Source: Dickeya lacustris
Lineage (GTDB): Bacteria; Pseudomonadota; Gammaproteobacteria; Enterobacterales; Enterobacteriaceae
DNA: 64,000 bases
Assembly: GCF_029635795.1 (NCBI RefSeq)
Contig: NZ_CP114280.1
Coordinates: forward strand, 372,001-436,000
Direction of reading: 5' to 3'
In this document: positions 52,816 through 64,000 of the stretch, one piece after another
Position numbering within the stretch: position 1 is the first letter of the stretch
Layout of the letters: every line of letters begins with the position of its first letter
Translations under genes and position numbers: made by a program
Notes under the pieces: model-generated
The model's input: only the letters and a program-made list of their open reading frames with translations
What the model was told of the DNA's origin: nothing
Database searches by the model: none

Positions 52816-53411
52816 TGACCGTTATCTGGATAGCAGTGATTGCCTTAAGTGCGCTGGCAACCGTCTCGGGCCTGATTCTCGGTTTTGCGTCACGTCGTTT
52901 CGAGGTGCAAGACGACCCCGTGGCAGAACAAATCGAGGCGATGCTGCCACAAAGCCAATGCGGACAGTGCGGATATCCGGGTTGTCGCCCTTATGCACAA
53001 GCCATCGCGCTTAATGGTGAGCTGATTAACAAGTGCGTGCCTGGTGGTGAACCGCTGATGTTAAAACTGGCAGAGTGCCTGAACGTCGAGCCGCAACCGC
53101 TCTCCGAGGACACGCCTGCCCAGCCGATTGCACAGGTCGCCTGGATTGATGAAAGCAATTGCATCGGTTGCACCAAATGTATTCAGGCCTGCCCGGTCGA
53201 TGCCATTGTTGGCAGTACCCGTGCAGTTCATACCGTTATCAGTGAGTTGTGTACCGGATGTAACCTGTGTGTGCCGCCTTGCCCGACGGATTGTATCGAC
53301 TTAAGGCCGATAGCGCCGACGCCCACCCACTGGAAATGGAACCTTGAAGCCATTCCGGTTCATGTTATTCAGTCACAATCTCCCACTCCGGTGATAAACA
53401 ACCATGTTTAA
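52815..53411 (+). CDS. rsxB: RsxB, iron-sulfur subunit
   Basis: 198 residues. An N-terminal membrane anchor is followed by an Fe-S domain ([16 protein letters not shown]) and two ferredoxin-type 4Fe-4S motifs, [16 protein letters not shown] and [16 protein letters not shown]. It passes electrons inside the Rsx complex. It overlaps rsxC by eight bases. Confidence 0.95.
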   Translation: MTVIWIAVIALSALATVSGLILGFASRRFEVQDDPVAEQIEAMLPQSQCGQCGYPGCRPYAQAIALNGELINKCVPGGEPLMLKLAECLNVEPQPLSEDTPAQPIAQVAWIDESNCIGCTKCIQACPVDAIVGSTRAVHTVISELCTGCNLCVPPCPTDCIDLRPIAPTPTHWKWNLEAIPVHVIQSQSPTPVINNHV

Positions 53412-55602
53412 GCTGTTCGCCGCCTTCAGAAAAGACAGAATCTGGGACTTCAAGGGCGGTATCCACCCCCCGGAAATGAAAACCCAGTCCAGCCGGGTGC
53501 CACTGCGCCAGGTGCCGCTGCCAGATTATTTTATTGTTCCGCTTAAACAGCATCTCGGGCCAGAAGGTACCTTGTGCGTCAAGGTCGGCGATAAGGTTTT
53601 GCGCGGCCAGGCGCTGACCCGTGGCAGCGGCAGAATGCTGCCGGTACATGCGCCGACCTCAGGAACGGTTCATGCTATCCGGCATCATCTCAGTAATCAC
53701 CCCTCGGGGTTGACGGAGCTGAGTATCATCCTGATGCCCGACGGCCTGGATACCTGGTGCGAACGCGAGACCCTGAGCGATTATCGGCAATACTCGCCTG
53801 CCCAGTTGCTCTCTCACCTGCATCAAGCCGGGATTGCGGGGCTGGGAGGGGCCGGGTTTCCGACCGCTGCAAAATTACAAGGCGGCCTGGAGCGTATCGA
53901 CACGCTGATTATTAATGCCGCCGAATGCGAACCTTACATCACCGCAGATGACCGCCTGATGCAAGAATGCGCCGATGAAATAGCGCAAGGCATTGATATT
54001 CTCGATCACGTATTACAACCGCAGCGAGTCTTACTGGGTATCGAAGACAATAAGCCTGAAGCGATTGCCGCACTGCGCAGCATTCTGGTCAATTACCCGC
54101 GTATTGCGATGCGGGTGATCCCAACCAAGTACCCGTCGGGGGGAGCAAAGCAGCTGACAAAAATCCTGACCGGCAAAGAAGTCCCGTTCGGGAAGCACTC
54201 GGCATCCATCGGCGTTTTGATGCAAAACGTCGGTACGGCCTATGCCATCAAGCGTGCTGTTATAAACGGCGAGCCGCTCACCGAACGCGTGGTGACACTG
54301 ACAGGCGATGCCCTGCGACAGCCCGGCAATGTCTGGGCGCGGCTGGGCACGCCGGTACGACATTTACTGCGCCACGCCGGTTATCACGTGACCACCACGC
54401 AACCGATGGTCGTGATGGGCGGCCCGCTGATGGGCTTTAGCCTGCCCGCGCTTGATGTGCCGATCATTAAAACCAGCAATTGCATTTTGGCACCGTCCCG
54501 GGACGAAATTCAGCCGCCCGCAGAAGAACAGGCGTGTATACGCTGTAGCAAATGCGCGGATGCCTGCCCGGCCGGGCTATTGCCACAGCAGCTCTATTGG
54601 TTCAGCCGTGGCGATGAACACGAAAAAGCGCGCCAGCATCATCTGTTTGATTGTATTGAATGTGGTGCGTGTGCCTATGTCTGCCCCAGCAATATACCGT
54701 TGGTGCAATACTACCGTCAGGAAAAGGCCGAAATTCAGGCATTAGACAGAGAAGCCCATAAAGCTGCGCAGGCCAAAGAACGCTTTGAGGCCAGACAGAC
54801 TCGTCTGGAACAAGAGAAACAGGCCCGTCAGTTACGTCATCAGCAAGCGGCGGCGACCGTTTCCGGCACCGATAAAAGCGCGGTGATGGCGGCACTGGAG
54901 CGGGTGCGCAGCAAGCAGGCCAATGCGCTGCAAACCGGCATGCGTATTGAAAGCGGTCAACTGCCGGACAATCAGGCGGCGATCGCCGCTCGTGAAGCGC
55001 GCAAAGCGCTGGCGCGTCAGCGACAGGCTGAAAAAGCACACTCTGCGCCGCCTGAAGATAAGCAAGACATCGCCGCCAGCGAGTTATCGCCCTCCTCAGT
55101 GACGACGCCATCGCCAGCCGAGGTTGCCGGGGCTGAGACGAACCCACAGAAAGCAGCCGTAGCCGCCGCGATTGCGCGCGTAAAAGCACGCAAAAACCAG
55201 GCGCAGACGGTGAATACGCAGGCCGCTACGCCTGAGACCCCGGCGACATCAACACCCCCTGCCACCAGCCAACCGCATGACACACGTCAGGCGGCGGTAG
55301 CCGCCGCCATCGCACGAGTAAAAGCGCGCAAGGCCGCACAAGCGGAACAACATGCAAGCGTGACACCGTCACACACTGACGAGATGCCGTCACCTGTTCA
55401 CGATATTCACGATGTGCAGACACCGGCCACTGCGCCCACCGTCGCCCGCGCGCCAGCCACTGCCGATGACACGGTTTCGCCAGCGCAAGACGATGTGATA
55501 CCTCACCCCATCACTGACCCACGCAAAGCGGCCGTCGCTGACGCCATTGCCCGGGTTAAAGCACGCAAGGCCGCCGCAGCACTGGCAGCACAAGAGGATT
55601 AA
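53404..55602 (+). CDS. rsxC: RsxC, NADH-oxidising iron-sulfur subunit
   Basis: 732 residues. The NADH/FMN-binding part has [16 protein letters not shown] and [16 protein letters not shown]. Two 4Fe-4S motifs follow ([14 protein letters not shown] and [14 protein letters not shown]). After about residue 440 comes a long charged, alanine-rich tail with four copies of a motif like [15 protein letters not shown], as in enteric RsxC but of variable number between species. The tail is probably helical and cytoplasmic. Immediately followed by rsxD. Confidence 0.95.
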   Translation: MFKLFAAFRKDRIWDFKGGIHPPEMKTQSSRVPLRQVPLPDYFIVPLKQHLGPEGTLCVKVGDKVLRGQALTRGSGRMLPVHAPTSGTVHAIRHHLSNHPSGLTELSIILMPDGLDTWCERETLSDYRQYSPAQLLSHLHQAGIAGLGGAGFPTAAKLQGGLERIDTLIINAAECEPYITADDRLMQECADEIAQGIDILDHVLQPQRVLLGIEDNKPEAIAALRSILVNYPRIAMRVIPTKYPSGGAKQLTKILTGKEVPFGKHSASIGVLMQNVGTAYAIKRAVINGEPLTERVVTLTGDALRQPGNVWARLGTPVRHLLRHAGYHVTTTQPMVVMGGPLMGFSLPALDVPIIKTSNCILAPSRDEIQPPAEEQACIRCSKCADACPAGLLPQQLYWFSRGDEHEKARQHHLFDCIECGACAYVCPSNIPLVQYYRQEKAEIQALDREAHKAAQAKERFEARQTRLEQEKQARQLRHQQAAATVSGTDKSAVMAALERVRSKQANALQTGMRIESGQLPDNQAAIAAREARKALARQRQAEKAHSAPPEDKQDIAASELSPSSVTTPSPAEVAGAETNPQKAAVAAAIARVKARKNQAQTVNTQAATPETPATSTPPATSQPHDTRQAAVAAAIARVKARKAAQAEQHASVTPSHTDEMPSPVHDIHDVQTPATAPTVARAPATADDTVSPAQDDVIPHPITDPRKAAVADAIARVKARKAAAALAAQED

Positions 55603-56655
55603 ATGGCTTTTAGAATCGCACCTTCACCGTTTACCCATAACCGCCAGTCAACTCAGACTATTATGCGGTGGGTATTGTTTGCCTGTGTGCCGGGAATCGC
55701 CGCGCAGGCCTGGTTTTTTGGTTATGGCAACCTGATTCAGATTGTGCTGGCCGGTATGACTGCACTTATCGCCGAGTCCGTGACGTTGTCACTCAGAAAG
55801 CGGCCGGTGCTGGAAACCTTGCAAGACAACTCAGCGCTGCTGACTGCGGTACTCCTGGCGGTAAGCCTGCCGCCGCTCACGCCGTGGTGGATGGTGGTGC
55901 TCGGCACGCTGTTTGCGATTATCGTCGCCAAGCAGGTCTATGGCGGTCTGGGCCAGAACCCCTTTAACCCGGCGATGATAGGTTACGTGGTACTGCTTAT
56001 CTCATTTCCAGTCCAGATGACAAGCTGGCTGCCCGCAGGCGCACTGCAAGCCGCTTCGCCTGATTTTAACGATGCGTTAATGGCGATTTTTACCGGCCAT
56101 GGCAGCACCGGGCAGGATGTGCATCACCTGCTACAAGGGATTGATGGTATGAGTCAGGCTACCCCGCTGGATGCCTTTAAAACCGGATTACGCAGTGGCC
56201 AGTCGGTTGAAACGGTGTTGTCTCAACCCGTATTCGCTGGCGTGTTTGGCGGTGTCGGCTGGCAATGGGTGAATGCGGGGTTTTTGGCCGGCGGCGTGTT
56301 GATGTTGCTGGTACGGGTAATTCACTGGCACATTCCGGTGTGTTTCCTGTTGACGCTGGCGCTCTGCTCACAAGCAGGGGTGTTTTTCCACCCTGAAATC
56401 AGCGCACCGCCGCTGTTGCATCTGTTCTCCGGCGCGACAATGCTCGGTGCCTTTTTTATTGCGACCGACCCGGTTACGGCCTCAACCACACCGAAGGGAC
56501 GCATGCTGTTCGGCGCGCTGATAGGCGCGCTGGTGTGGCTTATTCGCACCTATGGCGGTTATCCTGATGGTGTCGCGTTCGCCGTTTTATTGGCGAATAT
56601 CACCGTACCGTTGATTGACTACTTCACCAAACCACGCGCTTATGGGCATGCCTGA
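55603..56655 (+). CDS. rsxD: RsxD, membrane subunit with covalent flavin
   Basis: 350-residue inner-membrane protein with about nine hydrophobic segments. [20 protein letters not shown] contains the threonine to which FMN is attached in RnfD/NqrB proteins. [16 protein letters not shown] is also conserved. The start abuts the rsxC stop. Confidence 0.94.
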   Translation: MAFRIAPSPFTHNRQSTQTIMRWVLFACVPGIAAQAWFFGYGNLIQIVLAGMTALIAESVTLSLRKRPVLETLQDNSALLTAVLLAVSLPPLTPWWMVVLGTLFAIIVAKQVYGGLGQNPFNPAMIGYVVLLISFPVQMTSWLPAGALQAASPDFNDALMAIFTGHGSTGQDVHHLLQGIDGMSQATPLDAFKTGLRSGQSVETVLSQPVFAGVFGGVGWQWVNAGFLAGGVLMLLVRVIHWHIPVCFLLTLALCSQAGVFFHPEISAPPLLHLFSGATMLGAFFIATDPVTASTTPKGRMLFGALIGALVWLIRTYGGYPDGVAFAVLLANITVPLIDYFTKPRAYGHA

Positions 56656-56664
56656 GGACAGATT

Positions 56665-57297
56665 ATGCTGCTGACTACCATGCGCCGACACGCAACGACA
56701 CTGGCGATATTCGCCGCCGTCACCACTGGCCTGACCGCGCTGGTGAATGTGATGACCGAACGCACCATTTCACAACAGGTCGAGGCCCAACAGCGCGCGT
56801 TGCTGGCACAAGTGCTGCCAGCCGATCGGTATACCCATGATTTACTCGCCGAATGCTACCAGATAACCGATAGCGCATTGGGATCGGCCGTTGCGCATCG
56901 GGTTTATATCGCGCGTCGAGACGGCGAACCGGTTGCCGCCGCACTGGAAAGCACCGCGCCAGACGGTTACTCCGGCGCAATTCAGTTACTGATTGGCGCC
57001 GATTTTCAGGGCAACGTGCTGGGCGTTCGAGTGACAGAACACCATGAAACGCCGGGGTTGGGCGATAAAATCGACATACGGATTTCCGAATGGGTACGCC
57101 ATTTTAGCGGTAAGACTGTACAAGGTGTTAATGACAGCCGCTGGGCGGTGAAAAAAGATGGCGGCCAGTTCGATCAGTTTACCGGTGCCACCATCACCCC
57201 CCGGGCCGTGGTGAATGCGGTAAAACGCGGAACACTCTGGTTACAAACATTGCCGCCACAGTTATCTCAACTGCGGCCTTGTGGAGAGAAACCATGA
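56665..57297 (+). CDS. rsxG: RsxG, periplasmic flavin subunit
   Basis: 210 residues with one N-terminal membrane anchor ([20 protein letters not shown]). The FMN-attachment motif is [11 protein letters not shown] near residue 173, and [15 protein letters not shown] is the conserved core. Coupled to rsxE by a four-base overlap. Confidence 0.94.
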   Translation: MLLTTMRRHATTLAIFAAVTTGLTALVNVMTERTISQQVEAQQRALLAQVLPADRYTHDLLAECYQITDSALGSAVAHRVYIARRDGEPVAAALESTAPDGYSGAIQLLIGADFQGNVLGVRVTEHHETPGLGDKIDIRISEWVRHFSGKTVQGVNDSRWAVKKDGGQFDQFTGATITPRAVVNAVKRGTLWLQTLPPQLSQLRPCGEKP

Positions 57298-58010
57298 ATC
57301 AGACCAACATGCATCAGACCAAAGAGCTGATCGTTCAGGGGTTATGGAAAAATAACTCTGCGCTGGTGCAATTGCTGGGGTTATGCCCGCTGCTGGCCGT
57401 CACCTCAACGGCAACCAATGCGCTCGGGCTGGGGCTTGCCACCACGCTCGTCTTAACCTGCACTAACTTTGCGGTGTCGGCATTGCGGCGCTGGGTACCG
57501 GCGGAAATCCGCATTCCGATTTACGTGATGCTGATAGCCTCGGTGGTAACGATTGTGCAGATGCTCATCAATGCCTACGCCTATGGGCTCTATCAGTCAC
57601 TGGGGATTTTTATTCCACTGATTGTGACAAACTGTATTGTGATTGGTCGGGCTGAAGCGTTCGCCTCAAAAAATACCGTCGCCCTTTCAGCGCTGGATGG
57701 CCTGTTTATGGGGCTCGGTGCGACCAGTGCGCTATTTGTGCTGGGTGCTCTGCGCGAGCTCCTGGGTAATGGCACCTTATTTGACGGCGCTGATTTACTG
57801 TTAGGCCAGTGGGCGCGGGTGCTTCGCGTTGAAATTATCCACATGGACTCCCCTTTTCTGCTGATGATCCTGCCGCCGGGAGCATTTATCGGGCTGGGCT
57901 TACTGCTGGCTATCAAACACCTTATCGATGAACGGCTCAAACAGCGCCGTGGTCGTCACGCACAGGCGACGCCACGCCCTGCTCACTCTGCGGTGCCCAC
58001 TCATGAATAA
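57294..58010 (+). CDS. rsxE: RsxE, membrane subunit
   Basis: 238-residue inner-membrane protein with six hydrophobic segments, homologous to RsxA. It has [17 protein letters not shown] and [17 protein letters not shown]. The ATG at 57294 has GGAGAG upstream and overlaps the rsxG stop; the open frame begins slightly earlier. It overlaps nth by eight bases. Confidence 0.93.
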   Translation: MNQTNMHQTKELIVQGLWKNNSALVQLLGLCPLLAVTSTATNALGLGLATTLVLTCTNFAVSALRRWVPAEIRIPIYVMLIASVVTIVQMLINAYAYGLYQSLGIFIPLIVTNCIVIGRAEAFASKNTVALSALDGLFMGLGATSALFVLGALRELLGNGTLFDGADLLLGQWARVLRVEIIHMDSPFLLMILPPGAFIGLGLLLAIKHLIDERLKQRRGRHAQATPRPAHSAVPTHE

Positions 58011-58638
58011 AGAAAAGCGTATCGCTATTTTGCGCCGCCTGCGTGATAACAACCCGCACCCGACAACCGAGCTGGTATTTGGCTCGCCATTTGAACTCCT
58101 GATTTCAGTGCTGTTATCCGCCCAGGCAACCGATGTCAGTGTTAATAAAGCGACAGCACAGCTCTATGCCGTTGCCAACACACCAGAGGCGATGCTGAAC
58201 CTCGGCGTCGAAGGCGTTAAGCGTTATATCAAAACCATCGGTCTCTTTAACAGCAAAGCCGAAAATATCATCAAGACCTGTCGTATCCTGCTGGATACAC
58301 ATCAAGGGAATGTGCCGGAAGATCGCGCCGCGCTGGAAGCATTACCGGGCGTTGGGCGCAAAACAGCGAATGTGGTGCTGAATACGGCCTTCGGCTGGCC
58401 GACTATCGCCGTCGATACGCATATCTTTCGCGTCTGTAATCGCACCCGGTTTGCGCCGGGGAAAACGGTTGAACACGTCGAAGAGAAATTGCTGAAATCG
58501 GTGCCCACCGAGTTCAAGGTCGATTGCCATCACTGGCTTATTCTGCATGGCCGCTATACCTGCGTTGCTCGCAAACCGCGCTGTGGTGCCTGCCTGATTG
58601 AAGATTTGTGCGAATACAAAGAGAAAACAGAAATTTGA
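58003..58638 (+). CDS. nth: Endonuclease III, DNA glycosylase/AP lyase
   Basis: 211 residues, as in E. coli. It removes oxidised pyrimidines in base excision repair. The helix-hairpin-helix [14 protein letters not shown] contains the catalytic Lys, [11 protein letters not shown] the catalytic Asp, and the 4Fe-4S cluster is in [17 protein letters not shown]. The ATG at 58003 lies inside the end of rsxE, so translation is coupled to the rsx operon. Confidence 0.95.
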   Translation: MNKEKRIAILRRLRDNNPHPTTELVFGSPFELLISVLLSAQATDVSVNKATAQLYAVANTPEAMLNLGVEGVKRYIKTIGLFNSKAENIIKTCRILLDTHQGNVPEDRAALEALPGVGRKTANVVLNTAFGWPTIAVDTHIFRVCNRTRFAPGKTVEHVEEKLLKSVPTEFKVDCHHWLILHGRYTCVARKPRCGACLIEDLCEYKEKTEI

Positions 58639-58680
58639 TGTCAGCGTCGGTTTAATGTAAACCCCGGGTTCAGTTACACC

Positions 58681-58714
58681 TGCGGTCAGGACGGCATTCT
58701 CCGGCCTGACCGCA
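58681..58714. terminator. Hairpin between convergent nth and cysB
   Basis: TGCGGTCAGG and CCTGACCGCA form a perfect 10-bp stem with a 14-base loop. It has no long T run but sits exactly between the two stop codons. Confidence 0.65.
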
Positions 58715-58722
58715 TGAGCTGA

Positions 58723-60032
<1,310 letters not shown>

Positions 60033-62645
60033 TTAGCGTTCGCTTTCTACCCATTTACCATCAACATAAAATGCAGACCAACCGGTCGCTTTCCCTTCTT
60101 TCTCTGAAGAGATGTACTGCTGTTTGGTTTTACGGCTAAAACGCACCAGCGTTTTATTGCCCGCCGGATCGCTTACCGGTGCCTGCGCCAGATAGCGCAA
60201 TTTCTCAGGCAGACGATCCTGGAACCTCACCAGCTCTTCTACCAGTGGCGCACGGGTTTCGCGTGATTTCGGAAACGTATTGGCGGCCAAAAACACCCCC
60301 GCTGCACCATCACGCAACACAAAATAGGCCTCTGATTTTTCGCACGGCAGTTCCGGCAATGGCACCGGGTCTTCCTTCGGCGGCGCTACCTCGCCGTTGC
60401 GCAAAATCTTACGGGTGTTCCCACAGCTCTCAAGGGTACAAGCCATGTATTTACCGAAACGTCCCATTTTCAGGTGCATATCGGAGCCACATTTCTCACA
60501 CTCTACCACCGGGCCATCATACCCTTTGAGACGGAACTCCCCCTGCTCGATTTCATAGCCATCACAGGAAGGGTTATTACCACAGACATGCAATTTACGC
60601 TGATTATCAATCAGGTAGCTGTCCATCGCCGTACCGCATTTGGTACAACGGCGGCGCGCGAGCAGCGCATTGGTTTCCGCCTCATCCCCTTCCAGCACAT
60701 TGAGCACTTCCGCTTCCGGGATCAGGTTTATCGTGGTTTTACACCGTTCTTTCGGCGATAACGCATAGCCTGAGCAGCCAAGGAAAACCCCGGTGCTGGC
60801 CGTACGAATACCCATTTTGCGGCCGCAGGTTGGGCAATCGATACTGGTCAGTATCATCAGGTTCGGCTTCATGCCGCCCGCTTCAGGCTCCTGCCCCGCC
60901 GTCTCCAGCTGTTGGCTAAACTCGGCGAAGAATTCATCCAGCACCGCCTTCCACTCCGCCTGATTGTTCGCGACCAAATCCAGGCTGTTTTCCATGCGAG
61001 CGGTGAAATCATAATTCATCAGCTCGCGGAAATTCTCCTCAAGACGATCGGTAACAATTTCTCCCATTTTTTCAGCATAAAAGCGGCGATTCTCTACCCG
61101 GACATAACCCCTGTCCTGAATGGTAGAGATAATGGCGGCATAAGTAGAAGGGCGGCCAATGCCGCGTTTTTCCAGCTCTTTTACCAATGACGCTTCGCTA
61201 TAGCGTGCCGGCGGTTTGGTGAAGTGTTGGCTGGGAGATAATTTCTCCATCCGCATCACCTGACCAATCTCAATGGCCGGCAAGGTGCGATCTTCATCGC
61301 TTTTACGCAGCGCAGGCATCACTCGCGTCCAGCCATCAAAACGCAAGGTGCGCCCTTTCGCGCGTAGCTGATAATCACCGGCACTCACGACCAGCGTGGT
61401 TGAGTCATACTGCGCTGGCGTCATCTGGCAGGCCACAAACTGACGCCAGATCAACTGGTAGAGTTTCTGTGCATCGGCTTCCATGTCTTTCAACGTCTCG
61501 GCCAGCACATTCACGTCTGAAGGGCGAATGGCTTCATGCGCTTCCTGAGAGTTCTCTTTACTGGTGTAAAGGTTCGCCGCCTCAGGCAAATAGCGTTTGC
61601 CAAATTCGTTCTGTATATAATCGCGCGCCATCGTAAGCGCATCCTGACTCAGGTTTGTTGAGTCAGTACGCATGTAGGTAATATGGCCCGCTTCATATAA
61701 CCGTTGGGCCATCATCATGGTTTTCTTCACACCGAAGCCCAGACGGGTACTGGCCGCCTGCTGCAAAGTGGACGTAATAAATGGCGCGCCCGGCTTGCTG
61801 CTGGTGGGTTTATCTTCCCGCTCGGCGACCGCATAACTGGCCTGCGAAAGCAGGCTCACCGCAGCCTGCGTCTGCGCCTCATTGACCGGACGGAATGGCT
61901 TGCCGAGATAGTGGGTCACTTGCATCTGCAACGACACATCGCTTGCCAGTAGATCCGCATGCAGTTCCCAATACTCTTGCGGAACAAACGCTTTGACTTC
62001 GCGCTCGCGCTCAACCACCAGACGCACCGCAACAGACTGCACGCGCCCTGCGGACAAGCCACGCGCTATCTTTTTCCACAACAGCGGAGAAACCATATAC
62101 CCTACAACGCGATCCATAAACCGGCGTGCCTGCTGCGCGTTAACCCGGTTAATATTCAGCTCGCCCGGGCGTTCGAACGCCTGACGAATCGCATTCTTGG
62201 TGATTTCGTTGAACACGACGCGGCTAAAACGCTTTTCATCACCACCGATAATTTCCCGCAGGTGCCAGGCAATGGCTTCCCCTTCGCGGTCAAGGTCGGT
62301 TGCGAGATAAACATGGTCGGCATTTTCCGCCAACGCTTTCAGCTCAGAAACGACTTTCTCTTTGCCCGGTAAAATCTCATAGTGCGCTTGCCAGTCATGA
62401 TACGGGTCAACCCCCATGCGGTTTACCAGCGCCGTGCGCTCATCTTTTTTCACCGCTTTTTTGGGTTTTTCCCCTTTGGGCTTTTCCCCACTGGCATCAC
62501 TTTTCTTGCTCACGGAAGCCGAACCACTGGTGGGCAAGTCACGCACATGCCCCACGCTGGATTTCACCACGTAGTCATTGCCAAGATACTTGTTAATCGT
62601 TTTGGCTTTAGCCGGGGACTCGACGATAACGAGAGCTTTACCCAT
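60033..62645 (-). CDS. topA: DNA topoisomerase I (type IA)
   Basis: 870 residues (E. coli 865). It relaxes negative supercoils. The Toprim domain starts [19 protein letters not shown] and contains [13 protein letters not shown]. The active-site Tyr is in [13 protein letters not shown]. Three C-terminal zinc-ribbon modules are visible ([17 protein letters not shown]...[15 protein letters not shown]...CTLESC), followed by two further zinc-free repeats. A lysine-rich insertion lies near residue 50-70. Confidence 0.96.
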   Translation of the reverse strand: MGKALVIVESPAKAKTINKYLGNDYVVKSSVGHVRDLPTSGSASVSKKSDASGEKPKGEKPKKAVKKDERTALVNRMGVDPYHDWQAHYEILPGKEKVVSELKALAENADHVYLATDLDREGEAIAWHLREIIGGDEKRFSRVVFNEITKNAIRQAFERPGELNINRVNAQQARRFMDRVVGYMVSPLLWKKIARGLSAGRVQSVAVRLVVEREREVKAFVPQEYWELHADLLASDVSLQMQVTHYLGKPFRPVNEAQTQAAVSLLSQASYAVAEREDKPTSSKPGAPFITSTLQQAASTRLGFGVKKTMMMAQRLYEAGHITYMRTDSTNLSQDALTMARDYIQNEFGKRYLPEAANLYTSKENSQEAHEAIRPSDVNVLAETLKDMEADAQKLYQLIWRQFVACQMTPAQYDSTTLVVSAGDYQLRAKGRTLRFDGWTRVMPALRKSDEDRTLPAIEIGQVMRMEKLSPSQHFTKPPARYSEASLVKELEKRGIGRPSTYAAIISTIQDRGYVRVENRRFYAEKMGEIVTDRLEENFRELMNYDFTARMENSLDLVANNQAEWKAVLDEFFAEFSQQLETAGQEPEAGGMKPNLMILTSIDCPTCGRKMGIRTASTGVFLGCSGYALSPKERCKTTINLIPEAEVLNVLEGDEAETNALLARRRCTKCGTAMDSYLIDNQRKLHVCGNNPSCDGYEIEQGEFRLKGYDGPVVECEKCGSDMHLKMGRFGKYMACTLESCGNTRKILRNGEVAPPKEDPVPLPELPCEKSEAYFVLRDGAAGVFLAANTFPKSRETRAPLVEELVRFQDRLPEKLRYLAQAPVSDPAGNKTLVRFSRKTKQQYISSEKEGKATGWSAFYVDGKWVESER

Positions 62646-63083
62646 AATATATTGTTACCTACTGAATTCTTTGAAAAAAGAAGAAATTTTCAGCCATTCG
62701 CGCTGATTGACCAGCCGCTGCTGCCTGAATCATCATGGTTGCCGGAAAATCGTTCTGTCTGTCGCGGCTCTCTGATGACTGGCACCGATTACCACGCTGC
62801 AACCTTATGATAAATCAAATTTATTTTTGCCTTACCAGATTGCGGATACCCCGCAACGGGCTCTGGCGCAAAGCAATGATTTCGCTTGACGATGCAAAAT
62901 CCCACACTCTACCTGATAAATAACACCACGCAACCTAATTAGCATGTAAAACCGGTTTTCGCCAGCCTTCGCCGCTGCAACGCGTACCGATAACGGTACA
63001 TAAAATCAGTAGGTTTGCGATATTTTCATCGTCAGCGTTACAATAGCGTGGACTGTTCAAAGGGCATTTGCAGGAGAAAATCA
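62646..63083. other. Spacer between topA and yciN
   Basis: 438 bases with divergent promoters for topA and yciN. Short open frames on both strands lack ribosome sites. I see no RNA gene. Confidence 0.55.
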
Positions 63084-63374
63084 ATGTCTGACCCCACCCA
63101 TTCACAACATGATGCGGCATACGCCCACACAGAGAAAAAACCGATTACACGCCATACGTTGCTGCAAGAAGCCAATGCGTTAATCAAAGGCCATGAAGAT
63201 TACCTCGCGGGCATGATGGCGGATGATGTTGTGCAAAAAAATGGCGTACTGGTATTTCGCGGCGAGTATTTCCTCGATAAAGATGGCCTGCCTACCGCAA
63301 AAACCACTGCCGTATTCAACATGTTTAAGCACCTCGCCCATGTGTTATCCGAGAAATATCACCTGATTGATTAG
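63084..63374 (+). CDS. yciN: YciN-family (DUF2498) protein
   Basis: 96-residue protein. The C-terminal 75 residues closely match E. coli YciN ([61 protein letters not shown]). The N-terminus is a little longer. The ATG at 63084 follows CAGGAG. The function is unknown. It lies between topA and sohB, as in E. coli. Confidence 0.92.
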   Translation: MSDPTHSQHDAAYAHTEKKPITRHTLLQEANALIKGHEDYLAGMMADDVVQKNGVLVFRGEYFLDKDGLPTAKTTAVFNMFKHLAHVLSEKYHLID

Positions 63375-63451
63375 TCCCTGCCAGATAAAGATGGCATCGC
63401 ATTATCGATGCGGCAGCGTAGCGCTTGTCATGATGCTGTTATGTTGCCCAC

Positions 63452-63480
63452 AAAAAAGCCCGTCGCAACGGGCTTTTTCT
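63452..63480. terminator. Bidirectional terminator between yciN and sohB
   Basis: AAAGCCCGT and ACGGGCTTT form a 9-bp stem with a 4-base loop and have A and T runs on both sides. Confidence 0.88.
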
Positions 63481-63512
63481 TGTTTGGCATCGCTATCAAT
63501 TCATCGATAGCG

Positions 63513-64000
63513 TCATGGCAACGGATGATGACCGCGCTGCCACCAACGTAACAGAACCCGCTCCATCGCATCACCCGCGCTGCCGGTTAACCTGTCCATC
63601 AGTCGTTTACGACGCGTATAGCGTACCGCCAGCACCTCATGCGTTTCCATTTCCGCAATCAATAAATCATCGCTGGTGCCTATCGCATCAACCAGGCCCT
63701 TATCTTTAGCCTGTAAACCAAACCAATGCTCTCCTGTCGCCACCGCGTCAATATCCAGGGCGGGCCGCATGTCACTGACAAACTGTTTAAACAGATGGTG
63801 GGTATCGTTCAGTTCCTCGCGGAATTTTTCACGCCCTTCTTCTGTATTCTCGCCAAACAATGTCAGCGTGCGCTTATATTGACCGGCAGTATGTAATTCA
63901 ACATCAATCTCTTTGCTTTTCAGCAGGCGGTTAAAGTTCGGGATTTGGGCAACAACACCAATCGAGCCGACAATCGCAAAAGGCGCGCAAACAATACGAT
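63513..64000 (-). CDS. sohB: SohB, inner-membrane S49 peptidase (5' part outside the window)
   Basis: The last 161 residues are present and the frame is open to the window edge. APFAIVGSIGVVAQIPNFNRLLKSKEID, ELHTAGQYKRTLTLFGENTEEGREKF and DIDAVATGEHWFGLQAKDKGLVDAIG match SohB, a signal-peptide-peptidase-like protease. The Lys in AGQYKRT should be the catalytic base; the nucleophile Ser is upstream, outside the window. Confidence 0.93.
   Translation of the reverse strand, partial: RIVCAPFAIVGSIGVVAQIPNFNRLLKSKEIDVELHTAGQYKRTLTLFGENTEEGREKFREELNDTHHLFKQFVSDMRPALDIDAVATGEHWFGLQAKDKGLVDAIGTSDDLLIAEMETHEVLAVRYTRRKRLMDRLTGSAGDAMERVLLRWWQRGHHPLP

Overview
The window looks like chromosomal DNA of a soft-rot plant pathogen of the Dickeya type (Enterobacterales, Pectobacteriaceae). 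The grounds are three tandem serralysin genes of the prtA/prtC/prtB kind, a bacterial expansin, a rhamnogalacturonate lyase (RhiE) and otherwise enterobacterial gene order. The species cannot be fixed from the sequence alone.

It covers the replication terminus. A 28-bp site at 24366-24393 matches the E. coli dif site at 27 of 28 positions. Two oppositely oriented Ter sites flank it, at about 5.33 kb and 32.59 kb, and the tus gene follows the second one. Forks from either side pass the first Ter they meet and are stopped at the far one, so dif lies inside a 27-kb fork trap. The motifs that orient FtsK also change direction around dif.

Layout. 0-5.3 kb: end of an upstream gene and three secreted metalloproteases. 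5.4-8.3 kb: a Kup-type potassium transporter and a secreted expansin. 8.3-9.5 kb: gene-poor, AT-rich DNA. 9.5-24.3 kb: a foreign island ending next to dif. It carries an IetAS-like ATPase/subtilase defence module with two overlapping accessory genes, a HEPN protein, an IS3-type remnant, an orphan Xre/ParS-type antitoxin, a regulator with a nested operator, and a translationally coupled module of three tyrosine recombinases plus a small coiled-coil protein. The first recombinase gene is split by two nested IS5-family elements. 24.4-40.9 kb: conserved terminus genes (ydfG, ynfB, a bioD paralogue, mlc, ynfL, a frameshifted ynfM, tus, manA, ydgA, add, an SBF-like transporter, ydgJ). 41.0-49.3 kb: L-arabinose uptake and catabolism, with araFGH-araC facing araBA. 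49.4-51.1 kb: rhiE. 51.8-58.6 kb: cnu, rsxABCDGE and nth. 58.7-64 kb: cysB, topA, yciN and the end of sohB.

The plant-associated genes (proteases, expansin, rhamnogalacturonate lyase, arabinose use) fit a life on plant cell walls, while rsx/nth/cysB/topA are housekeeping. The most unusual part is the defence-bearing recombinase island inserted beside dif inside the Tus-Ter trap.
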